Assembly: GCA_964493785.1 (NCBI GenBank)
Contig: CAZBPM010000022.1
Location: forward strand, 19,189 to 83,188
DNA length: 64,000 bases
Direction: 5' to 3'
From: Hyphomicrobium_A sp964493785
Lineage (GTDB): Bacteria > Pseudomonadota > Alphaproteobacteria > Rhizobiales > Hyphomicrobiaceae
Part shown: positions 1 to 8,356 of the stretch, one piece after another
How the letters are laid out: every line of letters begins with the position of its first letter
How positions within the stretch are numbered: the first letter of the stretch is position 1
Position numbers and translations under genes: made by a program
The notes under the pieces: generated by a model
The model's input: the letters and a program-made list of their open reading frames with translations, nothing else
Databases searched by the model: none
Told to the model about the DNA's origin: nothing

Positions 1-302
1 GCGAGGCCGACGAGCGAGTGGAAGGCGGCGACAAGCTCGGGCATCGCCGTCATGGCGATGCGGCGTGCGGTAACGGCGCCGACGGTGCCGCCGATGCCAA
101 GGCCGAGGGCGAGAAGGATCCAGGTCAGCGGCGACTGGGGCGCGGCGACGGCGAGCGTCGTCGCCATGGCGATGGCCATGCCCGTCATGCCGAGGTAGTT
201 GCCCTGGCGCGATGACGCGGGGCTGGAGAGGCCGCGCAGCGCGAGGATGAATAGCACGCCGGAAGCCAGATAGAGGACGGCAACGAGATTGGGCGTCAGC
301 AT
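1..302 (-). CDS. pntB: NAD(P) transhydrogenase subunit beta, N-terminal part (runs off left edge)
   Basis: Reading the minus strand from an ATG at 302 gives about 100 residues beginning MLTPNLVAVLYLASGVLFIL, followed by alternating hydrophobic segments and a glycine-rich GLGIGGTVGAV stretch. This is the membrane start of the beta subunit of the proton-translocating transhydrogenase, which moves hydride between NADH and NADP+ using the proton gradient. It is cut by the window edge, so the NADP-binding domain is not seen. It follows pntAB by about 35 bases on the same strand, which supports a pntAA-pntAB-pntB operon. The identification rests on the neighbours as well as on the sequence. Confidence 0.9.
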   Translation of the reverse strand, partial: MLTPNLVAVLYLASGVLFILALRGLSSPASSRQGNYLGMTGMAIAMATTLAVAAPQSPLTWILLALGLGIGGTVGAVTARRIAMTAMPELVAAFHSLVGL

Positions 303-336
303 ACGGCGCGTTCCCCGCGGACGGTTTCTGGCGAGC

Positions 337-747
337 TCACTTCTTGTCGCCCTTCTTCTTGTACATGGCGAGCATGCGCTGGGTGACGAGGAAGCCGCCG
401 AAGATATTGATCGCGGCCATGATCAGTGCCAGCACGCCGAAGGTCTTGGAGGCTACGGTGTCACCGGAGACGAAGCCGTCCACCGCGCCGTGCTCGACGG
501 CGACCGCGAGCAGAGCGCCGACGACGATCACCGAGGAGATGGCGTTGGTGACGGACATCAGCGGCGTGTGCAGAGCCGGCGTGACGGCCCAGACGACGTA
601 GTAGCCGACGAAGATCGCCATCACGAACACCATCAGCTCGTAGATGACGGGGTCGATGGCACCCCCGATGCCGGCGGCGAAGGCCTGCGTCGGGATTGCG
701 AAAGCGAGGCCCGCAAGGGCTGCCAGTTTAAGGAACGTGCTTTTCAT
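337..747 (-). CDS. pntAB: NAD(P) transhydrogenase subunit alpha part 2 (membrane domain)
   Basis: This 136-residue protein is the small membrane part of the split alpha subunit. Residues 1-25 form a hydrophobic leader. About three further membrane spans follow, including VIYELMVFVMAIFVGYYVVW and ISSVIVVGALLAVAV, and the protein ends in a basic tail (KKKGDKK). HTPLMSVTNAISS is the family-typical loop. In E. coli this segment is fused to the soluble domain; the split form is common in alphaproteobacteria. The start codon touches the stop of pntAA (shared base 747), indicating translational coupling. It would form the proton channel together with PntB. Confidence 0.95.
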   Translation of the reverse strand: MKSTFLKLAALAGLAFAIPTQAFAAGIGGAIDPVIYELMVFVMAIFVGYYVVWAVTPALHTPLMSVTNAISSVIVVGALLAVAVEHGAVDGFVSGDTVASKTFGVLALIMAAINIFGGFLVTQRMLAMYKKKGDKK

Positions 748-1883
748 CAGGCCGCTCCCTGGAGGCTCGGGTGGACGATGGCGCCGTCGCGGGCGACGAG
801 CGTGCCCTTGACGATCTCGTCGTCCCAGTTGATGGCCAGCTTCTTTTCCTTCTTGTCGAAGAGAGTTTCGAGGAAGGCATAGAGGTTCTTGGCGTAGAGG
901 CTGGAGGCGTTGACGGCGAGCCCGCCGGCTAGATTGAGCGGGCCGTAGATGCGCACGCCGCCGTGGTCGACGATTTCGCCCGGCTTGGTCAGTTCGCAGT
1001 TGCCGCCGCGCTCAGCGGCGAGGTCGACGATGACGGATCCGGGCTTCATGCCCTCGACCATCGCCCTGGTGACGAGCCTCGGCGCGGGGCGGCCGGGAAT
1101 GAGGGCCGTGGTGATGACGATGTCCTGGTTCTTGATATGACTGGCGACGAGTTCGGCCTGCTTGGCCTGATACTCGGCCGACATCGGCTTGGCATATCCG
1201 GCGGCGGTCTGCGCCTGCTTGAACTCGTCGTCCTCGACCGCGATGAACTTGGCGCCGAGCGAGGCAACCTGCTCCTTGGCGGCGGGCCGCACGTCGGTGG
1301 CGGTGACCTGGGCGCCGAGGCGGCGGGCGGTAGCGATGGCCTGGAGGCCGGCGACGCCAGCGCCCATGATGAAGACCTTGGCGGCGGGAACGGTGCCTGC
1401 CGCCGTCATCATCATCGGCATGGCCTGCTGGAACATGGCGGCTGCATCGACGACGGCCTTGTAGCCGGCGAGGTTGGCCTGGCTCGACAGCACGTCCATC
1501 GACTGCGCACGGGTGATGCGCGGCATGAACTCCATCGAGAACAGGGAGGCTTTCCCCGCGGCAAGCGCCGAGAGGGCGGCTTTGTCGCCGTAGGGGTCGA
1601 GCATGGCGACGACGAGCGCGCCGGGCTTCAGCGATGAAATCTCGGACGCAGAGGGTCGGCGGACGCTCAGCAGGATGTCGGCGTCGCTCAGGGCTTCGGC
1701 GGCGCTGGAAGCGATTTGAGCCCCGGCGGCGCGCAGCACGTCGTCAGAGAAGCGCGACCGGGAGCCGGCGCCCGCCTCAACCTTCACCGTCGCGCCGAGC
1801 GCGGTGAGCTTCTTGACCGTCTCAGGAGATACCGCAACCCGCGGCTCATCCGTGGGCTCGGCCGTAACCGCAATGGTGACCAT
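747..1883 (-). CDS. pntAA: NAD(P) transhydrogenase subunit alpha part 1 (NAD-binding domain)
   Basis: This 378-residue soluble protein is domain I of the transhydrogenase. It begins MVTIAVTAEPTDEPRVAVSPETV, the usual start of the alanine dehydrogenase/PNT fold. A Rossmann fingerprint (GAGVAGLQAIATARRLGA) in the middle is followed by the acidic residue in TATDVR that contacts the NAD ribose. The motif VDLAAERGGNCE is also typical of PntA. It is first in the pntAA-pntAB-pntB operon read leftwards. The complex supplies NADPH at the expense of proton motive force. No dedicated regulator is visible nearby. Confidence 0.96.
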   Translation of the reverse strand: MVTIAVTAEPTDEPRVAVSPETVKKLTALGATVKVEAGAGSRSRFSDDVLRAAGAQIASSAAEALSDADILLSVRRPSASEISSLKPGALVVAMLDPYGDKAALSALAAGKASLFSMEFMPRITRAQSMDVLSSQANLAGYKAVVDAAAMFQQAMPMMMTAAGTVPAAKVFIMGAGVAGLQAIATARRLGAQVTATDVRPAAKEQVASLGAKFIAVEDDEFKQAQTAAGYAKPMSAEYQAKQAELVASHIKNQDIVITTALIPGRPAPRLVTRAMVEGMKPGSVIVDLAAERGGNCELTKPGEIVDHGGVRIYGPLNLAGGLAVNASSLYAKNLYAFLETLFDKKEKKLAINWDDEIVKGTLVARDGAIVHPSLQGAA

Positions 1884-1989
1884 GAAAGCGTCCGATCGCG
1901 AGATTGGCTTCTCGCGCCGCCGGAACTTTAGCGCCTAGTTGTGGCGCAAAGCTCCAGCGCGCGGCACGACAGCTTGAGTCTCGTTCAGC

Positions 1990-2133
1990 CTAGGTGAGGA
2001 AGAAGGCCATGCCGGCAAGCAGCACGACGAGGAAGACGATCGAGATTTTCGTGAGCAGAATGAACTGCTTGTAGGTGCCTTCGGCCTGGGGGTAGTCCAT
2101 CTCCGGATTGCCGCCCGACAAGTCGATTGCCAC
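1990..2133 (-). CDS. aa3-type cytochrome c oxidase subunit IV-like small protein
   Basis: A 47-residue protein starts at GTG 2133, with GGGAGA placed 6 bases upstream. Its short soluble head contains NPEMDYPQAEGTY, and a single membrane span (ISIVFLVVLLAGMAFFL) follows. The MDYP-x-x-E-x-TY pattern before a C-terminal helix matches the bacterial aa3 oxidase subunit IV family (COX4_pro_2), which packs against subunits I and III. No cytochrome oxidase genes are in the window, so it is detached from any oxidase operon here, as is common for this family. Two longer open frames overlap the same strand but are arginine/serine-rich and look like noise. The fit of RBS, length and motif makes this frame the real one. 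Confidence 0.85.
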   Translation of the reverse strand: MAIDLSGGNPEMDYPQAEGTYKQFILLTKISIVFLVVLLAGMAFFLT

Positions 2134-2285
2134 TGGTGTTCTCCCTCGAATTTTTTGTGCCTTGTGTTTCCTTGGTACCGCAGCAAAGGCCAGCTATCAA
2201 GCACCGGTGAGCCTTCCGTAATGGTCCGATCGTACTGGTTGTCAGAAGTACCGCAGTCTAAGGCCTCAGGCCGCTTGCAGTTGCC

Positions 2286-3554
2286 ATGGATACCTTCCAG
2301 CTCGTTCAACGGCTCGCCGTCGCTCTCGCGATTGGTCTCATCATTGGGATCGAGCGCGGCTGGAAGCAGCGTGAGGAACCGGAGGGGGAACGCGCAGTCG
2401 GGCTGCGCACGCTTGCGCTTTCCGGGCTGCTAGGCGGCATTTGGGGTGCCCTGGCGCAGGTGGCCGGGGCGTGGGGAGTCGTCGCCCTCGGCCTCGCCTT
2501 CGCAAGCTTCACCATCGTGATTGCCGTCTTTCGCTATCGCGAGATGGTCCGGGAGGGCAGCCTGGGGGCGACCACGGTCGTGGCAGCAATGCTAGCCTTT
2601 GCGCTGGGAGCGTTCGCGGTTCTCGGCGATCCGGGGGTCGCGGCTGCCGCGGGCGTCGCAACGGCCATCCTGCTGGCGCTGAAGTCCTGGATGCACGCGG
2701 CCCTGAAGAAGCTCACGTGGGAAGAACTGCGTTCCGGCCTGATCCTCCTGGCGATGACCGTCATCATGCTGCCGCTGCTGCCCGACCGTGCGATCAGCCC
2801 CTGGGTGCAGGTCAATCCGCGCGAAGTCTGGCTGATGACCATCTTCATCGCCGCATTGTCGTTCGCAGGGTATATCGCAATCCGCATCGCGGGTTCGGAG
2901 CTTGGCGTGCTTCTGTCGGGGCTGGCCGGGGGGCTGGTCTCCTCGACGGCAACCACGCTCAACATGGCGGATCTCGCGCGTCGGCATCCCTCGCATGGCG
3001 ATATCTGTGCTGCGTCGACGATGCTGGCGGGCGCCACCATGATGGCGCGGGTCATGGTGATCGTCGCGGTTGCCAACTCGGCGCTGTTGCCGACAGTCCT
3101 GCCGGCGCTGGCTCTGGGGGCCGCAGCGCAGCTGGGGTTCGGCCTTTGGCTCGCGTGGCGGGCCGGGGCCGATGATGAGCGCGCTGAGCCGTTATTGCTG
3201 AGCAATCCGTTCGACCTCAAGTCCGTGCTGCAGTTCGGCGCGCTGCTCGCGCTGATCATGGCGCTCGCAAACGGCGTCGCCGCATGGGCCGGATCTGCCG
3301 GCGCTTATGTGCTGGCGGCGGTCTCGGGGGTCCTCGATGTCGACGCGATCAGCCTTTCGATGGCGCGGCTGGCGCCGGACAAGCTCACGGCAATTAGCGC
3401 CGTCATCGCTATCCTCATTGCTGTGGCGGTGAACTCGATCGCCAAGGTGGTGCTCGCGACGAGTGTGGGCGGATGGGTATTCGGACGGCTGCTGCTACCC
3501 GCATTGTGCGCGTCGCTTTTAGCGGGCGCTGCCGGACTTTGGCTGACCCTGTAG
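2286..3554 (+). CDS. MgtC/SapB family membrane protein with DUF4010 domain
   Basis: This 422-residue polytopic membrane protein has an MgtC-like N-terminus (residues 1-130), with LAIGLIIGIERGWKQRE and the GLRTLALSGLLGG motif. About eight more spans follow in the DUF4010 region, including GLAGGLVSSTATTLNMADLAR. MgtC-domain proteins modulate magnesium homeostasis or ATP synthase in some pathogens; the MgtC-DUF4010 fusion is widespread but has no settled function. The gene is divergent from the oxidase subunit IV-like gene and convergent with the cyclase that follows. The start lacks a strong ribosome binding site, so an upstream or internal start is possible. Confidence 0.85.
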   Translation: MDTFQLVQRLAVALAIGLIIGIERGWKQREEPEGERAVGLRTLALSGLLGGIWGALAQVAGAWGVVALGLAFASFTIVIAVFRYREMVREGSLGATTVVAAMLAFALGAFAVLGDPGVAAAAGVATAILLALKSWMHAALKKLTWEELRSGLILLAMTVIMLPLLPDRAISPWVQVNPREVWLMTIFIAALSFAGYIAIRIAGSELGVLLSGLAGGLVSSTATTLNMADLARRHPSHGDICAASTMLAGATMMARVMVIVAVANSALLPTVLPALALGAAAQLGFGLWLAWRAGADDERAEPLLLSNPFDLKSVLQFGALLALIMALANGVAAWAGSAGAYVLAAVSGVLDVDAISLSMARLAPDKLTAISAVIAILIAVAVNSIAKVVLATSVGGWVFGRLLLPALCASLLAGAAGLWLTL

Positions 3555-3585
3555 CGTTTGACGCGGCATCGACTTCGAAGATGTT

Positions 3586-4644
3586 CTAGGCAGCGGCGTC
3601 TACAGCGGTGTCATCGATAACGCTGCGATTGCGGCCCTGCCGCTTCGCGGCGTAGAGGGCGTCGTCGGCTTTCTTCACCAGCGCGCTCCAGTCCATTCCC
3701 TTTCGAGGGAAGGCCACGGCCGCACCGCAGGAGATGGTGATCGGCAGGCGCGTGCCGCCGGCGACGTACTCATTGTGCAAAACGCCGGTGCGCAGGCGCT
3801 CGACAGCGTCGAAGAGGGTGCTGGGCGCGCACGACGTCAGCACAGCCAGAAACTCCTCGCCACCGAGGCGGCCGACGGAGTCGCCGCCGCGCGTGGTTGC
3901 CAGCAGCACCTTGGCGGTCATGGAGATGACGGCGTCGCCGACCTGATGGCCGTACGTGTCGTTGATGGCCTTGAAGTGATCGAGATCGGCGACGACGAAG
4001 GCTAGAGGCCGACCGTGGCGCTCGGCTTCAGCCCAATCCTTGTCGATGATTTCGTGGATGCCGGTGCGGTTCCACAGGCGCGTCAGGCAATCGATGCGGG
4101 CAAGGCGGGCGGCGGCGTCGAGCTGGGCGACGAGCTGGGCGTGCGAGTTATTGAGGCCGGATACGCAAAGCTCCAGTTCCAGCATGTCGGCCAAGTCGCG
4201 CAGCATAGCAAGCTGCTCGGGGGGCATGTCGCGTGGCTTGGTGTCGATTGCGCAGAGCGTGCCGATCGGCAATCCGTTGGGCGCCTTGATCGGGCAGCCG
4301 GCATAGAACCTGATGTCGAGCAGATGGCCGGTGACGAACGGGTTGTCCCAGAAGCGAACGTCCTTGCTGGCGTCCGGGATCACGAGCATCTCCTGCTCGT
4401 GGATGGCGTGAGAGCAAAAGGCGCCGCCGAGTGGAACGTCCATGGCGCACAGCCCCTGGACCGATTTCAGGTGCTGACGGTGCTCGTCGAGCAGATTGAA
4501 GTGGGCGATCGGGACATCGAGCAGGCGACAGACCATGCGGGTTATCCGCTCGAACCGCTGCTCGATCGGGGTATCCAGAAGATTGAGCGATCGAAGCGTG
4601 GCGAGCCGTTCGGCCTCGCGCGGATGTGGCGGCGGCTCAAGCAT
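3586..4644 (-). CDS. GAF-GGDEF diguanylate cyclase
   Basis: This 352-residue cytoplasmic protein has an N-terminal GAF sensor (about 20-165) and a C-terminal GGDEF domain (about 180-345). The active-site signature is GGEEF at residues 261-265. An RxxD inhibitory site (RGGD) lies exactly five residues before it, so both catalysis and product feedback on c-di-GMP synthesis look intact. The GAF part has VCRLLDVPIAHFNLLD and CSHAIHEQEMLVIPD, typical of bacterial GAF domains that bind small ligands. No membrane segment is seen. No EAL gene is near. Its input signal cannot be read from the sequence. Confidence 0.95.
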   Translation of the reverse strand: MLEPPPHPREAERLATLRSLNLLDTPIEQRFERITRMVCRLLDVPIAHFNLLDEHRQHLKSVQGLCAMDVPLGGAFCSHAIHEQEMLVIPDASKDVRFWDNPFVTGHLLDIRFYAGCPIKAPNGLPIGTLCAIDTKPRDMPPEQLAMLRDLADMLELELCVSGLNNSHAQLVAQLDAAARLARIDCLTRLWNRTGIHEIIDKDWAEAERHGRPLAFVVADLDHFKAINDTYGHQVGDAVISMTAKVLLATTRGGDSVGRLGGEEFLAVLTSCAPSTLFDAVERLRTGVLHNEYVAGGTRLPITISCGAAVAFPRKGMDWSALVKKADDALYAAKRQGRNRSVIDDTAVDAAA

Positions 4645-4782
4645 TGAATGTCACGACGAGATTTTGTTGTTCCTCAGACGGAACGAGTTAACGAGACTAG
4701 CGATAAGGCCGGCTTAATTCCTGCCAGGCTCGGTGCAGCTGGTTAAGACGGCGTTTCGGTCTGGCCCACACGTGACGGCGAT

Positions 4783-6168
4783 TTACTGGGGGATCGGGAC
4801 GCCCGTCGCGGAGAAGGCCGAGTGCTGGCGCGCGGCGACCGTGGCCAGATCAAAATCGGCGATGTTTTCGTTGAACAGTCGGTACCAGTTTTGGCGCGCG
4901 CCGAGATGCAGGAAAACGCCGCCGAGGCCGATGGCGGCGCGGTCCATGAAGACGAACTCGCGCGGGATCTTCACGGGCCCCTTTTCCTTGAGGATGCGAT
5001 GCACGGTCATCGCCTCGCGGCGGCCGTACTCGCCGGGACTGGTGTCCTCGGCGATGGAGCGCTCGCGATCGTCGAGCAGCGGGCCGTAGATGAAGCGCGC
5101 CCAGATTGTGAGGCCATCGATCAGCTCGTTAGAAAGGCCGGCGAAGCCCCAGGTCTCGTAAGCGTGCACGATGCGCGGGCGGTCGCCCGTCAGCAGGCCG
5201 TGGTAGAGGTCGACCACGCCGTTGACGAATGACGGCGCGAAGCTGCGGATGCAGCCGTAGTCGAGCAGGTTGATACCGCCGGGTTCGGGCAGCGCATTGC
5301 CGTGCGCGATCGAACCGTCTGCGGCGAAGACAGTGTAATTGCCGAGGTGCGGATCGCCGTGGATGACGCCGTAATGGCTGAACGGATACCACCAGGCGCG
5401 GAACATGGCGCGTGCGATGGCGTTGCGCTGCTCGATGGGGGCTGGCTTGTAGTCGAGCAGCTTGCGGCCGTCGAGCCAGGTCATCGTCAGAAGGCGCTTG
5501 GTCGACAGCTCGGGTAAGATTTCGGGGACGCATACGAGCGGGTCGCTGCCAAAGATCGCGGCGTAGAGCTGCGTGTGGCGGGCCTCCAGCTCGTAGTCCA
5601 GTTCCTCGCGAAGGCGCGCGGAAATCTCCTTCAGAATTTCGCCCGTCTCGACGGCGGGGTTCATGCGCGCGTGAATGGCGAAGATTGCCTTCAACTGCAC
5701 GAGGTCGGCTTCGACGGCAGACGACATGTCTGGATATTGCAGCTTCACCGCGAGTGCGCGGCCGTCGAGCGAGGTGGCGCGATGCACCTGGCCGAGCGAC
5801 GCGGAGGCTGTGGAGTCCACCTCGAACGACGCAAAGCGCGTCGCCCAGTCGGGACCCAGCTCAGCCTGCATGCGGCGGCGAGCGAACGCAGGCCCCATGG
5901 GTGGCGCGGCGGACTGGAGCTGGGTCAGCTCGCGGGCGTATTCGGCAGGCAATGCCTCAGGGATGGTCGAGAGGAGCTGGGCCACCTTCATCAGCGGCCC
6001 CTTGAGGCCGCCCAATGCCGCGGCGAGATCGGCCGCGGCACGCGAATGGTTCTGCTCGACGCCTAGGAGGCGCTGGCCGGCGACGCGGGCTGCGATTGAG
6101 CCGACGTTGGCACCGACCTTCACATAGCGCGCGGCCCGGGCGGTGAAGCGGTTTTCCTCATTGTTCAT
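4783..6168 (-). CDS. ABC1/UbiB-family atypical kinase
   Basis: This 461-residue protein carries the ABC1 kinase-like fold. Visible motifs are a KxxQ signature (KVAQ, where family members usually have KxGQ), the alanine/serine-rich nucleotide loop SASLGQVHRA, the VAIK-like lysine in LAVKLQYPDM, the catalytic loop HGDPHLGN, and LLDYGC in place of DFG. Relatives include UbiB, which supports ubiquinone synthesis, and eukaryotic COQ8. UbiB proper has C-terminal membrane helices that are not evident here, so this is probably a UbiB-like paralogue and no gene symbol is given. It lies upstream of and co-directional with the cyclase, and downstream of kup. Confidence 0.9.
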   Translation of the reverse strand: MNNEENRFTARAARYVKVGANVGSIAARVAGQRLLGVEQNHSRAAADLAAALGGLKGPLMKVAQLLSTIPEALPAEYARELTQLQSAAPPMGPAFARRRMQAELGPDWATRFASFEVDSTASASLGQVHRATSLDGRALAVKLQYPDMSSAVEADLVQLKAIFAIHARMNPAVETGEILKEISARLREELDYELEARHTQLYAAIFGSDPLVCVPEILPELSTKRLLTMTWLDGRKLLDYKPAPIEQRNAIARAMFRAWWYPFSHYGVIHGDPHLGNYTVFAADGSIAHGNALPEPGGINLLDYGCIRSFAPSFVNGVVDLYHGLLTGDRPRIVHAYETWGFAGLSNELIDGLTIWARFIYGPLLDDRERSIAEDTSPGEYGRREAMTVHRILKEKGPVKIPREFVFMDRAAIGLGGVFLHLGARQNWYRLFNENIADFDLATVAARQHSAFSATGVPIPQ

Positions 6169-6222
6169 CGCAGACGCATATCGGGCTGCCGGCTCGCGAA
6201 GGCAAGGCCTGGGTGATCGGCG

Positions 6223-8136
6223 TCAGACGGCAACCTGTGTTCCGACCTCGACGACGCGGTCGGTCGGGATCTGGAAGTAGGTGGTCGCATCCTGGGCGCT
6301 GCGGGCGAGAGCGACGAACAGCCTGTCCTGCCAGGCGGGCATTTCCGACTTGGGCGTCGTTCGCAGGTTTCGTCGCGAAAGGAAGAACGAGGTGGAGCCG
6401 ATGTCGATGTTGAGATCCTTGCGACGGCAGACGTCGAGGATCTTCGGCACGCTCGGGGTTTCCATGAAGCCATATCTTGCGACCAGACGGACGAAACTGT
6501 CAGAGACGCGGTCGACGGTGACGCGCTCGTAGCGGGGTACGCGCGGCACGTCCTCGGTTCTGACCGACAGGATGATGTTGCGTTCGTGCAGGACGCGGTT
6601 GTGCTTCAGGTTATGCATGAGCGCGGTCGGCGCGGCGGTCGGGTCGGCGGTGAAGAACACTGCGGTGCCGGACACGCGGTGGGGCGGCTTGGCCTCGAGC
6701 TTGCGCAGCAGCCAGTCCAGATCAGCCTCGTGTTTGCGTGTCTGCTTGGCGAGCAGCCGCGAGCCGCGCACCCAAGTCCACATGATGAGGCCGACGAATG
6801 CAGCCATAAGCATAGGCACCCATGCGCCTTCGAGAATCTTCAGCATGTTTGCGGCGAAGAACGCCTGCTCGATGAAGAGGAGCGGCACGATGATCGCCGC
6901 GGTGTGCCACACGTTCCAGCCCCACATGCGCCAAATCACGAAGAAGGCGATGAGCGAGGTGATGACCATCTCGGCGGTTACGGCGACGCCATACGCTGCG
7001 GCGAGGCTGCTCGACGTCTTGAACATCAGCACCATGAACAGCACGGCAACGAGCAGGAGCCAGTTGACGCGTGGCATGTAGATCTGGCCGGCCATACTCT
7101 CGGAGGTGTGCTTGATGCTCAGTCGCGGCAGCAGTCCAAGCTGAATGGCCTGACGCGTGAGCGAGAAAGCGCCGGTGATCACGGCTTGGCTGGCGATAAT
7201 GGTGGCAGCCGTCGCCAAGATGACGACGGGCACGAGCGCCCATTCGGGATACAGGAGATAGAACGGGCTTTCGATAGTCTTTGGGTCGCTGAGTACGAGC
7301 GCGCCCTGGCCGAAATAGTTCACGAGGAGGGCGGGCAGAACGAAGCTGAGCCATGCCGTTTGGATCGGCTTGCGGCCGAAGTGGCCCAGATCGGCATAAA
7401 GGGCTTCTGCGCCGGTGACGGCGAGGAAGACGAGGCCGAGGACGGTCAGCCCGAGCACCCCGTGCTTAATTACGAACTTGATTCCGTAATATGGATTGAG
7501 CGCGACGAGTACGTCCGGGTTCGCCAAGATGCTGACGAGTCCGCCGACAAAGAGCACGGCAAACCAGATCACAGTTATCGGTCCGAACCAGGCGGCAACT
7601 TTGGCGGTCCCGGAGGACTGGACTGCGAAAAGCCCGATGAGGATTACGATCGTCAGCGGCAGAACAAGACGATCGAAAGCCGGCGAGACGAGATGCAAGC
7701 CTTCGACCGCAGACAGCACGGAGATCGCAGGAGTGATGACGGCGTCGCCATAGAAGAACGCGGCGCCAGCGACGCCGAGTGCCATGAGTACGGTGGTGCT
7801 GCGCGTTGCGACGGATTGAGCAAGCGCCATCAGTGCGAAGATGCCGCCTTCACCGCGGTTGTCGGCGCGCAGAAGTATGAACACGTACTTCAGGGTGACG
7901 ATCAGCAGGAGCGCCCAGGTGATCAGCGACAGCACGCCGAAGACGGCTTCGCGGCCGGCGAAGCTTCCGGCCTTCGCCGCGGAGATGGCTTCCTTGAAGG
8001 CATACAGTGGGCTCGTACCAATGTCGCCATAGACCACACCGATGGATCCGACGACGAGCGCCCAAAACTTCTCTTGTGGAACGCCGTCAGACGTTCCGTG
8101 GTCAGAGGCCTTAGCCACCGACTGCGATTGTGCCAC
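6223..8136 (-). CDS. kup: Kup-type potassium uptake transporter
   Basis: This 637-residue protein has about 12 membrane spans in its first 440 residues and a soluble C-terminal region. The family signature GDIGTSPLYA falls at residues 37-46. LRADNRGEGGIFALMAL and GAEALYADLGHFG are further KUP hallmarks. KUP transporters bring in potassium with protons and matter at low pH or low potassium. The start is GTG at 8136 behind GAGGTG. It lies between pepF and the ABC1 kinase on the same strand, with about 220 bases and a hairpin separating it from pepF, so it probably has its own promoter. Confidence 0.97.
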   Translation of the reverse strand: MAQSQSVAKASDHGTSDGVPQEKFWALVVGSIGVVYGDIGTSPLYAFKEAISAAKAGSFAGREAVFGVLSLITWALLLIVTLKYVFILLRADNRGEGGIFALMALAQSVATRSTTVLMALGVAGAAFFYGDAVITPAISVLSAVEGLHLVSPAFDRLVLPLTIVILIGLFAVQSSGTAKVAAWFGPITVIWFAVLFVGGLVSILANPDVLVALNPYYGIKFVIKHGVLGLTVLGLVFLAVTGAEALYADLGHFGRKPIQTAWLSFVLPALLVNYFGQGALVLSDPKTIESPFYLLYPEWALVPVVILATAATIIASQAVITGAFSLTRQAIQLGLLPRLSIKHTSESMAGQIYMPRVNWLLLVAVLFMVLMFKTSSSLAAAYGVAVTAEMVITSLIAFFVIWRMWGWNVWHTAAIIVPLLFIEQAFFAANMLKILEGAWVPMLMAAFVGLIMWTWVRGSRLLAKQTRKHEADLDWLLRKLEAKPPHRVSGTAVFFTADPTAAPTALMHNLKHNRVLHERNIILSVRTEDVPRVPRYERVTVDRVSDSFVRLVARYGFMETPSVPKILDVCRRKDLNIDIGSTSFFLSRRNLRTTPKSEMPAWQDRLFVALARSAQDATTYFQIPTDRVVEVGTQVAV

Positions 8137-8286
8137 GTCGGCACCTCACATTTTGCAGGCTGCAGTGCAGCAATGGCGGCCGCTTCTAATCCTTATTGGG
8201 CGACATGGGAATGTCCCATAACGGCTTAGTGCAAAGCTTTATAGCCTTGACAACGGTGCAGCATTCTGACCAGAGGCGAAAGAGAA

Positions 8287-8316
8287 GGGGGCGAGTTTGC
8301 AGTGCAAACCCGCCCC
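8287..8316 (-). terminator. Probable rho-independent terminator after pepF
   Basis: An inverted repeat GGGGCGAGTTTGC-AGT-GCAAACCCGCCCC has one mismatch. Read on the minus strand it is followed by a pyrimidine-rich CCCTTCTCTTT tract. It lies about 40 bases after the pepF stop and before the kup start. Confidence 0.6.
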
Positions 8317-8356
8317 GGTTCGGTGTGGCTATTAATGGGAAAGCTCAGTCACCCGT

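Noticed and set aside
6586..8229. 547-codon plus-strand frame opposite kup
   Set aside because: It is the exact antisense of a clear Kup gene and is rich in His/Asp/Arg, a shadow of GC-rich codon use.
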